A stretch of 64,000 nt of DNA from Zizania palustris (GCA_019279435.1 JAAALK010000287.1:68513144-68577143); one strand, 5' to 3'. Positions 24,226 through 36,890 are shown, counted from the first letter of the stretch. Translations and numbers: made by a program. The notes: generated by a model not told the origin, from the letters alone.

Positions 24226-25143
24226 CTCAACGATGACGTCCTCAGCAATTGGGGCCGATGGGGAACCAACAGGGTCATTGCCATTTGATTAAATGTCGTG
24301 TAAAGAGACACAACATCAAGAGGAGAAGAAGATATTGTATGTCATAAACACAAATGAAGAGATGGATACAATGCAGAGGCAAATACAAACTTGGGCCGAT
24401 GGGGAGACTTCGGTTATCGACAAGGTGCTAGCACTAGGAACTTGCGTGGTCGAAGGAGCAATCAGTGCTGGCTACAAAACAAATGAAACGATAAATATAC
24501 ATTCCACGAAGCAGCATCACAAGCAAAGGTTGAAGGCTTACCAAGGGCGGTGAAGCTAAGGCTGGCAGGGTCACTTGACTAGTCTGTGCCCTGGTCGATC
24601 GGTGCACACCTACGGCCGGTGCTTGAAATTTGCACGTTGGAGTTTTGACCCGTCTCCCGCTAACATTGGCTATGGGGGTGGGGGCATCAGCACCTAAATT
24701 GGTGGCGGTGTTACATGTGCGCACTGTATCGGCTGACTACTCAGGCTCTCAGATGGTGCGTCGCGGTCATCCTCTTGCATATGCAAGAGTGAGCAGGAAG
24801 CAGGAAAGCGATAGGAGTAAACAAAGAAACAAGCTGAAATATCTACCTCAAAAGCTGTGTCGATGTGGCCCGGATGTAGACACTTGTAGTATACCGTCGA
24901 CGGGAGATTGAAGAGATGCCTCTTCCACTCGTCCCACCATTGACAAAAGGTGGTGAACGACGCATGACAAGCCGACCAAGGAGAGGGATCACCGAAAGGG
25001 ATTTTTTCGGTCATCCAGAGAAGACGATCACATTCCATGGCATCTTTGATTTCCCCGCAGACTTGGATTCACCCGATGAAGAAAATATAGGGTGGGAGCT
25101 GGCCGAATCCTAATTGTCTTGCAAAAACCGTCGACTGGTAGAA

Positions 25144-26010
25144 TGTTGGGGAATAGGGGAGCTACGCTAGCCACAAATTCAAAATTTCCGCCCTAATCCC
25201 ATGACCCATGCACGTGCGATATCATAGATCATTACATTCTATCACGAGACGCGCTAGGTGCAGCGGAAGAAGATGTCAGAGTAGTGCGTCAAGCCTATCC
25301 TCGCTTCGTTCTTGCCGTCTCTTGCCAATCTGATTGGTGAAGACGACATGGTCGTTCACGTGAAGAAGTCCACGAGCATCGTTGTTGGAGCAATGCCTCC
25401 ATGGTATCCACACGTATAGGGAAGGAGTTCCTCCCATGGCAGTGTGTTAGACACGTACGTGAGAGACGGGGAATCCTCAACCTAAACAATTGAGATCAAG
25501 AAAGGGAGGAGAGGAGTCTATGGTGGCTAGGTCTATTATATGCTTATTACTTGTCTCCAAGACCTCCTCCTCTCTTTATATAGGGCTGAGAGCCCATGGT
25601 CGTCCACATCTTGAAACCCACAAATTGGTTACAACCAATTCGTATCTGTAATAGATACAATCTATTTGCCCATGTCGGAACTTATGATCCTAGATCAAAA
25701 CTTCCGACAGGGTATTTTAGGTCTCCCGATTCAGTACGACATGCAACAGATCCAATCTGTTTTCGCCCACCTCGGAACTTCCGATACACATATAGGAACT
25801 TCCAATCAGTGCAATTTTCTCCGATTCCAAATCGGAACTTATGGCTCGTTGGAATTTCCAATACCATATCGGAACTTCCGAAGCAACTTTTGCTTTTTGA
25901 CTCAAGACCAGAAAATAATCGAAACTTCCGATACATGGGATTTTCTTGGGTATATCCATCATAAAATTCATAGCAAACCTTTTTATTGCCGACGGTAAAA
26001 TTTATGGGTA
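25144..26010. repeat. LTR-like insertion with GGAACTTCC repeats, ends uncertain
   Basis: The block starts TGTTGGGGAATAGGGG, like the LTR start of some grass copia elements. From about 25670 to 25945 the motif CGGAACTTCCGAT and variants recur many times. I could not find a matching end or target duplication. No coding frame is supported. Confidence 0.35.
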
Positions 26011-26720
26011 AGTGGCAAGGAGAGATCGAGGCTTTGAAAATATTGATGGAGTCCTCGTCTCGACACACATCGGTCAATATTAACCGATGGGGATCCATAC
26101 TTTGACTGGTACCCAAACGGATATCAGGTGATCTGGTCGACGGGAAAACCAGAATAAAAACTCTTGAAACAAAGGCTCAAGGATTCAGAACACATGCCGA
26201 AACTGCTGCGGCAAGTAACTGCCTCACCTAGAGAAAAGCATTAACGGTATATTGGATTTGCCGATTCGGGAAAATCATAAGGAAATTGCAGTAAAGCAAG
26301 AAGAGGATCATTGACCACTTTGGTGGTATAAACATTGGCCAATAGGCTCGCTTGTCGATAGCTTGGTTGATACTTGGTGAAGAAGGTGGTAGGTGGCTCC
26401 AAGAAGGTATCATCCAAGGGGGATCTTCTTGTTTGCAGCAAGATACTCGTCTAGGAACAAGAGGTGGGAGGTTGGACCCAGAGTTGATCCACAAAAAACA
26501 AACCTCTCTAACTAGAGGTTAAGAAAAGTTACGTGTTTACAGATTTCTATAGGTCTGGTTTTCTTATTGTGCTTTAAAATATACTTGCCCCAGCCACCAG
26601 TGGATTTTACATCAAGGCATTGGGTCGGCTTGAGGCGGAAGAAGATAGGATTGGTCTATGATTCAATGTTGAGGCAAGTAAGGAGGGACTCATCGGCCCA
26701 TGGCCAAAAAACAAAGGCAT

Positions 26721-27249
26721 TTAGAGTGTTCGACCAAAAATAGCAGGTTGCGGCCAGCATCGGCTCATTCTTATAAGGTTCAGCAAGGGAAAGGCTGATG
26801 TAGTGCCCGATATTGATCTCATCATAGTAGGTGTGGTTAACATTCTATACCCTAAGGTACCAATCACGCCATCTAGGGAGGGGGAAGGAAAAGCCCTAAA
26901 ACATAAGTTCCAATCGGAGGGAAGCATTGGGAAATGCTTGAAAGGGATCCAACTGGTTTTGGCATTGATAATATCAGTGGGATCAGGATTGCCCAACGGG
27001 CCTAAGAAATGACAAGCCGGATATTGGGCCATGGGGATGAGGATTTGGTTCTTCAAGTTCTACAAAAAAAATAGGAAAAGAAGGGGAATTAAGAAATCGA
27101 AAGCGGAAGAACCGAGGAAAACCGAAGAACATCAAGAGAAGAGAGGGCGTTGAAATACTTGCCTCAGGGATGAAGTCATTGGTCGCCATTACAAGGGTCA
27201 CCGGAGTACGAGACCATTGAAAAGGTGAAGACGATGGAGTAGAGGTCAT
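26721..27249 (-). pseudogene. first exons of the antisense gene in a gypsy element
   Basis: The minus-strand frame starts MTSTPSSSPFQWSRTP at 27249, about 100 bases downstream of TATAAATA at 27358-27351. It continues to 27163, where GAG precedes GCAAGT, a possible GC donor. A long T tract and TGTAG at 27060 then form an acceptor. The following frame (27059-26721) reads AQYPACHFLGPLGNP and SWIPFKHFPMLPSDW, a style I associate with plant-mobile-domain-like transposon proteins. The rest of the gene further left is fragmentary. Confidence 0.4.
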
Positions 27250-27350
27250 AAAGGCGCTTGAAGCAAAACGGCGATGAACTTGAGGGCTAAAAGTGGGGAG
27301 TGTACTGTGTATGCCGAAAGCGTAAAAGGGGAGAGGAAGATACCGGTGGA

Positions 27351-27358
27351 TATTTATA
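27351..27358 (-). promoter_or_regulatory. TATA box of the antisense gene
   Basis: The minus strand reads TATAAATA, about 100 bases upstream of the first ATG of the antisense gene. Confidence 0.4.
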
Positions 27359-27838
27359 GAGTGAAAGCAACGCTTCGGCTAACATGTCAAGCCGATCTCG
27401 GCGGATTTGGTGGGACCGCCTTTAACATTCGGCAAAAGGTATAATCATGAGTACAATTTTCAAAATGCCAAAACATTTGCAGGTTTGAGATTGGAGGAAC
27501 AAAATCTTCAGTGATTTTGTTTAATTAGAGATGCCATTGCTAGACTATGCAGAATGAATCCTAGTCCGGCGCTGCCACAGATAAAGAGTATATGCATCAG
27601 ACCAAGCAATATCTATCACATTCGTTCATGACCAAAGAAGAAAAGGTGAGGAGGAAGATGAAGAATTAATACAAGGCAGTAATCCAAATATATACTGCAA
27701 AATATGCTGGAAGTAGAAGAGTTTTTGGCTACTAGTAAAAAGATGGATGGGACTTTTGAAATGACATGGTGTAGAGGGATTTAATGACTGATAATTTTGA
27801 AGCATTAGTTATACTTATGCTCTGAAACTAGGGGCATG

Positions 27839-28870
27839 TGTTGATACCAAGATTTGGTAAAACACTTAGGCTCATCAGGAAGTGTCGTATGGTCAACATA
27901 AGTCAAAGGAGTCCGATCAAAGGTTGGTCAAAGAAGTTCATCCAGGTGATTATATATATCCGGATATGAAGGAGCCGATAGGGACGAAGGAAGATAGAGA
28001 CAAATCCAGAATCGGTTATGGTTATCGTAACGGACGGTAAGTCTCCGGACTACAAATATGTAACTATTAGTTAGGTTAGTGATAGACAAACACAACCACA
28101 AAACTACTCTCGGTGCATCGCCACCCTGGGCTTCCAAGGTTAATCCCAGCAGGACTTGGCACTCGGAGCTAGGCTGCATCATTTTGATCTCCGGCGAAGA
28201 GGTGAGTCTCGCCACCCCGACAATCGTATCGGCTAGATCGGTGTTTTCAAGGCTACATCATATCGATATCTTGAGGCATCGGCTTGGTAAGTGAAATCAC
28301 TAGTTTATCTTGGTGTGATTGCTAGATCTAAGGTTGCATCATTATGATCTCTTAGATTGATGCGGGTTAGGTATTGTAGTTTGAGGCTTCATTAGTTAAG
28401 TCCGGCATCTCACTTTATTGTATCTGATTTATGCAGTACACCATTTATCTGAATAAAGCATGCCCGATATGTTGAAATATTATTGACTATTTGTAACTAG
28501 CGATTGTTTTGGTTGGGTCCAATCTTCTTGTTATGGTGATTTGATAGTATGATGTGTTATTTGGCATGCTAGATTTAGTTTATATTGGAGTACAAGCCGA
28601 TAGGCTATCCTTAATTCCATGTTTCATTTTATTTCCATCTAAGAGTATTCATGGGCTCTTGTGCGCGGGGTGTTCGTACTATCGACTGATGGTATCACCA
28701 ATCCTGATAATCTGGCCATGGTCATCGGCTCGATAGCCGATTAACGCCATTACCCACTTTCTTTTTATATCACCATATAGTCATCGGCTTGGTAGCCAAT
28801 CAGCTTTGCTACTATTGTCATTCTTTCTTTCCTCTTATCAGTTGCAGGGTCAAACTGATTGGTATACTCA
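27839..28870 (+). repeat. LTR (about 1.03 kb), probably the 3' LTR of the Tat-like element
   Basis: It starts TGTTGATACC and ends TTGGTATACTCA, an imperfect inverted match of the start. A polypurine-like AAACTAGGGGCATG lies just left and a TATATATA stretch lies near 27950. The repeated words CGGCTTGG and GCCGAT are typical of one grass gypsy group. No five-base target duplication could be confirmed. Confidence 0.5.
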
Positions 28871-29028
28871 GAACCCTTTCTTCTAAGATTGTATGACCTA
28901 CACTAGAGTTAAGTATACCTCCCAGGCCATGCATGTGACCAAAAACGACACCAACACCCCAGCCCCGCAGGTGCATTGCCACCCCTAATCACATGCCATA
29001 CTACTAATGCATGAACACGGTTCACATC
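28871..29028. other. short spacer, no feature seen
   Basis: No open frame, repeat or regulatory signal could be supported between the LTR and the MITE. Confidence 0.3.
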
Positions 29029-29298
29029 TATTCCCTCCAGTTTTCAAAAGGAAGTCATTTTAGCATTGTATCTAAAGTTTCCAAAAGATGTTGTTTTGTA
29101 TTTTTGTGTGTATTGGATGTTTTACCCTTAAGTACTACTCACGGTAATTATTGGGACAAAGAGAAGTTATTAAATCTAATTGTCATGCACTTATTTAATA
29201 TGGGCAAACAGGTAAATATATGTATTAATTAAATATTATTTGGTAACTGAAATCATGTTTAAACGTGACATTCTTTTGGAAACTAGAGAGACTATGTA
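29029..29298. mobile_element. Stowaway-like MITE
   Basis: The left end reads TATTCCCTCCAGTTTTCAAAAG. The inverted right end shares AGTTT.CAAAAG and the downstream A.GTCA with it. TA lies at both boundaries, as expected for the TA target of Tc1/mariner-type MITEs. The outermost inverted repeat is worn. The element is about 270 bp and has no coding capacity. Confidence 0.5.
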
Positions 29299-29522
29299 AT
29301 TTGAATATATTTAGAGCTGAGAGGGGGCGAAAACATTAGGGAAAGTGGGTCCCACCCACACACACAATTCGTCCAGGCCCTTCCCTTCGGGTGCGCCGCT
29401 TTACGCCCACACTCCTTGCCCCCATGCAAGCCCTGCATTGTGCCACCGCTCTTTTGTTGTACCACACCGCACATAGAATGTGAGCGGGAAGAAGGAAAAG
29501 GAAAGAAAGAAAGGGCGGTGAA
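29299..29522. repeat. left part of an older repeat split by the hAT element
   Basis: The purine-rich stretch before 29523 and the one after 32867 belong together. In reverse complement they resemble 41230-41390. No gene is present. Confidence 0.35.
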
Positions 29523-32500
29523 CAGGCCCAGCCCTATGGGGGGCACATTGTGCGATGGCCTAGGGCCCATGTTGAGAAGGGTCCCAATCCCATGTATATA
29601 GACATAGTATATATTGTGTAGTTGTGCCTTTGTGCGACGGTTCAGGACTTTAGGGATGCAGCCTGCTAGCCACAGCCGACATGCAGGCACGCGACGACGC
29701 AAGAGTCAGGACGCATAGAGGCATGAAATGAATCGATTGCGAGTTCGTTGTTTAGCCCATTCGTGAGTCGCGAGTCACGACGCGCTGACGCCGCGACGGA
29801 GACCAGGAGTCCGAGAGTCCGCCAGTCTAGGAGATGTCATGTCACCACCGATCAGTTCATCTCCAGTACAGGCTCTAGGTATTGGTATAGCATATTGTTT
29901 TGCTTGTTCATTTTTTATTCAAATTAATTATTAGCATAGTATTAAAGACTTCTAATACTTACCTTATACTCGTATAATTATGTTTTTATTCTAATTTAGG
30001 TGTTAGAAATTTAGAATGTTACCTAAGAAACATTTGTCGGGGGCTGCAAAAAGAAAACGAAAAAGACAAGAAGAACGGTTTGTTCAATCACAAAAAGGTG
30101 CTTTAGACAAGTTTTTTTCAGCTTCAAGTAGTGTTGTGCCTAATGATAACCCAGTAGAAGTAGAAGCACCTATTGTTGAAGAAGAGCAACAACATGTTCA
30201 TGATAATTTAAGTGAACAAGTTAATGCTATAGAGAATGAAAATCTACAACCTTCCTCTCAACCTGAAAATTCAATTGATGATCTGCAACAAGCTTCTTTT
30301 AATGATGTATTTGATCCTAGAACTTGGGAGAATGTTGATAACAAGGATAGAGATATTTTGATTGACAAAGGGCTGGTGAGAGAATTGAATCTTGAGTTCC
30401 CTGTGGATGCTCTCAATAGACGTTTCTCATATGCTTACTACTCTAGAAAGTTAAGCAATGGTGAGGTGGTTCATAGAAAATGGTTGGTTTACTCTAAACA
30501 TGTGGACAAAGTTTTTTGTTTTTGCTGCAAATTGTTTAAATCAGATCAAAACAAAAGTTTGCTAGCAAATGATGGATTGAGGGATTGGAAACATATGACT
30601 TTTAAACTCAAGCAACATGAGAATAGTGTTGAGCATATAACAAACATGAATATGTGGAATGAACTTAAGCTGAAGTTGAGCAAAAATAAAACAATTGATT
30701 ATGATTGGCAACGAGAAATTGCAAAGGAGAAAGAGCGTTGGAGACAAGTTTTAGTAAGAATTGTTGATGCTGACAAGTTTCTTGCTAAACATAATTTGGC
30801 TTTCCGAGGGACAAATGAGAAGTTATATCAACCTAACAATGGTAACTTTCTCGGTACAGTTGAAATGATGGGTGAATTTGATCTTGTGATGCAAGATCAT
30901 ATTAGGCGGATTCAAAATAGTGAGATTCATCATCATTATCTTGGGCATAAAATTCAGAATGAGATGATTTCCATTCTTGTAGATTGTGTGAAAGCAACTA
31001 TATTAAAGATCATCAAGGATGCTAAGTATTTTTATATGATTTTAGATTGTACTCCAGATGTGAGCCATGAAGAACAAATGACTCTAATCATTTGGAGTGT
31101 GAATATGTCGGGGAATGTTCCAAGGGTAGAGGAGTTCTTCCTTGAATTCTTGAAGGTAGATGACACATCAGGATTGGGTCTTTTTAATGAATTAAAGAGT
31201 GCATTGGAGTCTCTTCATTTGAATATTTATGATGTGAGGGGACAAGGTTATGATAATGGTTCAAATATGAAGGGGAAACACCAAGGTGTTCAAACTCGCT
31301 TGCTTGAAATTAATCCAAGAGCACTATATATGTCGTGAGCATGTCATAGTCTGAACCTTACTCTTTGTGATATGGAAAAATCTTGTAGGTAAACTATTAT
31401 TTCTTCTATATGTTATAATTTTTTCTGACATAACACGTCATGATTTGGATCTTACTATTTGTGCTATTTGAAATCTTGCAGGCAGGCTATAATTTTTTTG
31501 GTATTATCCAACGTATATACACACCGTTTGCAAAATGTACCAAAAGGTTGAAGATTTTTGTTGACAATGTTTCAGGATTGACAGTTAAGTCATGGTCTAA
31601 TACACGCTGAGAAAGTCGGATAAAAATCGTTCAAGCTATCAGATTCCAAACTCCTCAAATAAGATCAGCTTTAATAGCGCTAGAGAAGGCTTCACTGATG
31701 ATCCAATGGCAATTAGTGAATGTCAATCGTTGGTTAGTGCACTTGAGAATTTCGAATTTTTAGTTGGTTTGGTTATTTGGCATGATATTTTATTCTCTAT
31801 AAATATGGTTAGCAAGAAGTTGCAATTCAAAATTATGAGTATAGATGCTACTCTCAAACACATTGAAGGCGTCATATTATATTTTAAGAAGTATAGAGAT
31901 GAAGGTTTCATTTCTAGTATGGATACAGCAAAAAACATTGCATCTGAATTGGATATAGAGCCAATATTTCCTACAAAACATCAACGAAGGAGAAAGAGGC
32001 ATTTTGATGAACAAGATGAAGACGGGGAAATACAACAATCTGTTGTGGTCTCATTTAAAAGAGAGTACTTCTTAGTTATGATTGATAATGCAATTGCTTC
32101 ATTGACTACTAAATTTGAGCAGATGATGACATTTGATAATGTCTTTGGGTTCTTGTTCAACTCAGAAAAATTGAAATCCTTGGATGAAGTTGATCTTTGG
32201 GCGCACTGCAAGATTTTTGTGGATAAATTTTCTCATGATAACTCATCCGATGTTGAGATCAATGATTTTTTTTTCAAAATTAAAGGTGTTGCAAGTGACT
32301 TTGCTAGATTCTTTGATGTCAGCGCTTGAGATTCTCAAGTTTGTTATGGATGCAGATTGCTATCCAAATGTTTCAGTTGTCTATCGAATTCTCTTAACTG
32401 TACCTGTGACTGTAGCTTCTGCCGAAATAAGTTTCTCCAAATTGAAATTGTTGAAGAACTATTTGAGATCAACTATGTCACAAGAAAGGTTAAATGGCTT

Positions 32501-32859
32501 GGCTATGTGCACCATCGAGAAAGATATCTTTGACACTATTGATCTCAATACCGTCCTTGATGATTTTGCATCAAGAAATGCTCGAAGAAATATCTTTTTA
32601 TAAGAAGCAAGGAATATGATGGAGTTCTATTCTTATTTAAGGTAATCATATTAGTTATACAAATACAAATGTAATGTTTTTAGTCTACGTTATTTCTTGT
32701 TGTTGATAATTATCAGACATGTTAAATTAAAAATATATTATTGAATTTGCTACCCTTTTATACAAATAAAATTAGCCCATATATTATAAGGTTTATAGTC
32801 TAGAGGGGCCGTTGGCACGAATTCGCCAGAGGGCCCTCAAAATCTTAGGACCGGCGCTG
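29523..32859 (+). mobile_element. decayed autonomous hAT transposon
   Basis: The left terminus CAGGCCCAGCCC and the inverted right terminus CAGCGCCGGTCC are imperfect hAT-type inverted repeats. The 8-base flanks are GCGGTGAA (29515-29522) and GTGATGAA (32860-32867), matching at six of eight, with both differences being transitions. The interior encodes a transposase with zinc finger and C-terminal dimerisation region, broken by stops. Confidence 0.75.
30016..32603 (+). pseudogene. hAT transposase, TTF/ZMYM-like zinc finger type
   Basis: The first frame (30016-31338, 440 aa) starts with a basic segment (KRKRKRQEERF). It has a TTF-type zinc finger region (FCFCCKLFKSD, about residues 165-230) and enters the DUF4371-like catalytic region (ILDCTPDVSHEEQMT; GQGYDNGSNMKG). 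A TGA at 31336 stops it. Later fragments at 31706-32329 and 32184-32603 carry the rest. The last is the hAT C-terminal dimerisation region (VTVASAEISFSKLKLLK). Frame changes and possible introns separate the pieces. An intron-like TTTAG lies just before the first ATG. No single copy of the protein can be made from this locus. Confidence 0.75.
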
Positions 32860-33603
32860 GTGATGAAGAAAGAGACGGGGAAGGGAAATAGAAAAGAAAT
32901 GAAAATAAAAATATTTTCTATAAAATTTAAAATATTTAGAATTTAGGGATTTTTAAGGTTAAAATTTTAACATTTCATTGGGGATTTTTTTAAAAAAACA
33001 ACTCTTTCAAAAAAGTTTGGAATTCAAGAAAATTCTTAATTCAGAGAATAATTTAATTAACACTCTACATATCTATACAATACTGCTCGTAATAAAAGAA
33101 AAATTGTATTCACAACCTACATGTTGTATTTGTAAAATAAAGAAAAAAGAAATTTACAATGTCTGTAGACAATTTTCTTGACCAGATAAATATTCATAAA
33201 TGTATTCGTTTTGATTTGTATTTGATCTATATTCATATCCATTTTCATAGATATGGTATCTAGATATCTGTTTCTAAATCTGATTTTTTTTAAAAAAAAA
33301 TGAAAACGAACATACCGTTACTCTGATATGTTTCGTCATTGCACCCCTGTCCAGCGCCAGCTGCCCTGACCACGCTTGACTGCCCCACCCAGCCGCCCCA
33401 AGCTAGTTCAGCCCTTAGATTTTGGGCTGATTTTGGGCTTTCCAGTGGAGCTGAATTATGATTTTTACCCAATATAAATGCCTTGGTAGTGAAAGTAACA
33501 AAATTTTGACCTGTCACAGCCCAAAAAGAGGGAAAATCGGGATTTATCAAACCATCCGATCGACTTGTTACCAATGGTGACTATCTTATTCATCCACTAC
33601 TAG
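32860..33603. repeat. old AT-rich repeat, related in inverse to 40945-41397
   Basis: The reverse complement of 32870-33310 shares words such as CAAGAAAATTGTCT and the order of its purine and pyrimidine blocks with 40945-41390. Both copies carry an Ac-like terminus (ATGAAAACG followed by CCGTTAC). 33310-33603 has no gene. Confidence 0.4.
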
Positions 33604-35735
33604 CAAGGATAGATATGGATGTTAAAATATTCAAATTATCCCTATTTATATTCAAATAATTATAAATATAGATATCTGTATTCGTATCTGAATTAAATAT
33701 AGACGATATTTGAAAATATCCGAATTTATTTTACAAATATGGATATGGAAATGGATATCCGAATTTCTGCGGAATGTAGATATAAAAATGGATATGTTCG
33801 TATCCGTTTTAGTATTTCACACGGATTAAATTTTTAGGGACTTAAGATGACATGTCATCACTATATTATATATATGATTTATTTAGTATTTATGTAATTA
33901 TGGAATAATTAAGTTAGTGAATATTAAAATGTATATTTTATTTATTTATTATATAATTATAAAATATTTAAGTTAGTGAAGGTTTTCTAGCAATACAAGA
34001 CAATAAGATATTTGCAACTTTGCTTGAGCTTGAAGATTTTTACACTCAATATATAACATAAATTATCCTATGTAAAATGTTTGTATTTTTCTAGATCCAT
34101 TTGCTATTTTTAACTCATTATTTGTGTTTCTAGGATTTAAATTGAAATATATGAAATTTTAACTGCAAGTACCTAGAATAATGCACCAAAATTTATAGAA
34201 AATTTATATTCATGTTTTTGAGTACATTTTATTTCTTATCCAATAAATTTAAAGAAATTTTGAAAAAATCATGTTACGACACTTGATCGGTAATGTAGAG
34301 TTTAAGGGTTTTTTTAATTCTAAAAAAATCAAATAAAGTTTAAAAAATACAAGATTTGTTATAGTGTTATAATATTATACATAGTTAATATGATAAAATT
34401 TTAAAAATGTTTCAAAAAAGTTATCACACAGAATGTTAAGAAACTCGAGATTCTCTCGAAAGGAATTAGGGTTTTGAGAATGAATAGGTTATGGTTGAAA
34501 GTAAATCAATGGTTAAACCCTTCATTTAACTTGAAACTTTTTAAAAATAAAAATACAACATATCTCATTCCATGTAAAATATTTGTATTTTTCTATATCC
34601 ATTTGCTATTTAACTCATTAATTGTGTTTTTAGGATTTAAATTGAAATATGTGAAATTTAAACTACAAGTACCAAAAATATGCAGAAAAAATTATATAAA
34701 ATTTGTATTAATGTTTTGAGTCCATTTTTAGTTCTTATCCACTTAATTTAAAGAAAATTTGAAAAATCTATGCTGCAAAACTCGATTAGTAATGTGAAGC
34801 TTAAGGGTTTTTTAATTCCAAAAAACAAATAAAGTCTGGAAAATACGAGATTTATCATAGTGTTATGATATTATACATAGATACTATGATAAATTGTTTT
34901 AAATATTTCAAGAAAGTTGTCACACATGATGTTAAGAAACTTAGATTCTCTTAAAAAGAATTAGGGTTTTGAGAAAGAATAGGTTATGGTTAAAAGTAAT
35001 TGATGGTCAAATCTTTATTTGAACTTGAATTTTTTTATAACCAAAATACAACATATATCATTCCATATATGTTTTTTGTATTTTTATAAATCCATTTTCT
35101 ATTTTTAACTCATTAATTGTTTTTCTAGGATTTAAATTGAAGTATGTGAAATTTAAACCGCAAGTACCTAAAATAATCTACAAAAATTTATAGAAAATTC
35201 ATATGCATGTATTTTTAATAAATTTAGTTCCTATCAACTAAATTTAAGGAAATTTTTTTAAAAAATATATGTTGTGACACTCGATCGATAATGTGGAGCT
35301 TAATTATTTTTTATTTCTTAAAAAAATAAAGCCTAAAAACCACAAAACTTGTCCTGGTGTTATGATATGATGAGTAGATATTATGATAAAAATTTGGTAT
35401 TTTTCTAGGTCAGTTTACTATTTTTAATTTGTTAAGTGCGTTTCTAGAATTTAAATTAAAATAGGTGAAATTTAAACTACAACTACCTGAAATAATGAAT
35501 AATATTTATAGTCAAAAATTCTTGTACTAACTTCTAATTTGGTACACTCGACAGTTTGGACATTTGAAAATTTTGTAAAATGAAGTAAATGTCCGAATGC
35601 ATATTCTTATTCAAATTATTTGTTTTATATTCATATTTGAGAAAATCTGAATTCATATTCTTATTCAAAATAAAATGTAGTAAATAGTGCTATTCAGACT
35701 CATTTCCATTAGTATCCAATCTAAATCCATCCGTA
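33604..35735. mobile_element. Ac-like (hAT) non-autonomous element with internal tandem repeats, older copy
   Basis: Termini CAAGGATAGATATGG and, inverted, TACGGATGGATTTAGA align with the ends of the element at 41562-44277. Both interiors contain AT-rich units that recur at about 495-base spacing (for example GTTATGGTT near 34490 and 34983). The 8-base flanks (ACTACTAG and CCCACCTG) match only at four of eight, so the target duplication has decayed or the ends are off by a few bases. No coding region is present. Confidence 0.55.
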
Positions 35736-35927
35736 CCCACCTGGTGTCTATTACTTGTAGAAGTCAACAATGGTAACCAATTTATTGATCTAGTTCTGCC
35801 TATTACCGATGGTAGCTGACAGTGGTAACCGATTTATTAACTCGACTGGTGCTCATTACTGGTGTGATAGTCAATGGTAACCAACTTATTGACTCAATTG
35901 AATGTATATTGCTACTGGTAGCCAGAG
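35736..35927. repeat. degenerate tandem repeat of about 60 bases
   Basis: The word ATGGTAACCAA or AGTGGTAACCGA followed by TTATT recurs three times (near 35770, 35822 and 35875). A diverged half unit may lie left of 33604. No gene is present. Confidence 0.4.
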
Positions 35928-36882
35928 TAGTGGCGGACCCATTGTTTGCAAAAAAAAAAACATGTATAAAATTTAGAAATCAATTTAAGAAGTGGATTTT
36001 GCACCCGTTTTTACACAAAAACATTCATAGCTTAGTGGAGAAAGAGCTTCTTTTTATGCAAAACATTGGTTTCGAGTTCAATCCCCCATGGCATGTGCTA
36101 TTCACTATCTTTTTATTTTTTTTTTCTTTGGTTCAGATGTCTTTTGTTATTTTTCCTTTGTTCAAGATACCTTTTGTTCGAACTGATTGTAGAAGATCAC
36201 TACATAATTTAACTTTTTTTCTTGTTCATGTTCCAATAATTCTATGCAAAACATTGGTTTCGAGTTCAATCCCCCATGGCATGTGCTATTCACTATCTTT
36301 TTATTTTTTTTCTTTGGTTCAGATGTCTTTTGTTATTTTTCCTTTGTTCAAGATGCCTTTTGTTTGAACTGATTGTAGAAGATCACTACATCATTTAACT
36401 TTTTTTCTTGCTCATGTTCCAATAAGAGAAATATAACTTGTTATTTATATGCATACTATGTTAAGTTTAGTGACTACATGAAATCAAGCACTTTATTGTT
36501 TATGGCTATATATGATAATTATTTGCATGCATGCTATGTTGCGTTTAGTGACGAGATCAAATCAAATAATTTGTTCTTTGTGATTATATATAACGATAAC
36601 TTTGTTAGTATAATGTTTAAATTATTTATATTTAAATAAGTTTACAACTTAATATTTTGAGTTAAGACTTACGGTGTAAATTTAATAATTATTTATTCAA
36701 TTAGAAAAATATTTTTACTGAATTATATACGGAGATTTCGACATGACATGCTCATTAGTAAAATCCCGAATCTGCCACTGTCTTTAGCTTATTATTGATT
36801 GTGTTTATTTTTAATATCATGCTAGTTTCCATGTTTATATTTAACTTCACACCCCATTATTAAAATCATGGGTCCGCCGCTG
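35928..36882. mobile_element. hAT MITE with internal 188-bp duplication
   Basis: The left end TAGTGGCGGACCCAT and the inverted right end CAGCGGCGGACCCAT form the terminal repeat. Flanks AGCCAGAG (35920-35927) and AGCTAGAG (36883-36890) match at seven of eight. The element is 955 bp with no real coding frame. The 181-codon open frame across it exists only because of a tandem duplication. Confidence 0.75.
36052..36427. repeat. 188-bp direct tandem duplication
   Basis: Two units (36052-36239 and 36240-36427) start TATGCAAAACATTGG and differ at only a few bases. The duplication lies inside the hAT MITE. Confidence 0.85.
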
Positions 36883-36890
36883 AGCTAGAG

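Larger units (their letters stand above)
23919..28870 (+). mobile_element. 3' region of a Tat-like gypsy element with antisense gene and 3' LTR
   Basis: The plus strand has no pol. The minus strand carries exon-like fragments of one gene with a TATA box at 27351-27358. At the right end a polypurine-like stretch (GAAACTAGGGGCATG) precedes an LTR starting TGTTGATACC. An antisense gene between pol and the 3' LTR is a known feature of some Tat elements. About 900 bases from 25144 look like an unrelated insertion. The left boundary, at the truncated LTR, is a deletion or recombination joint. Confidence 0.5.

Noticed and set aside
33603..33604. A confirmed 8-bp target duplication for the element at 33604-35735
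   Set aside because: Flanks match at only four of eight bases, so the ends rest on alignment with the related element alone.
35822..36367. 181-codon hydrophobic frame
   Set aside because: Created by a 188-bp duplication inside a MITE. The repeated peptide has no domain.
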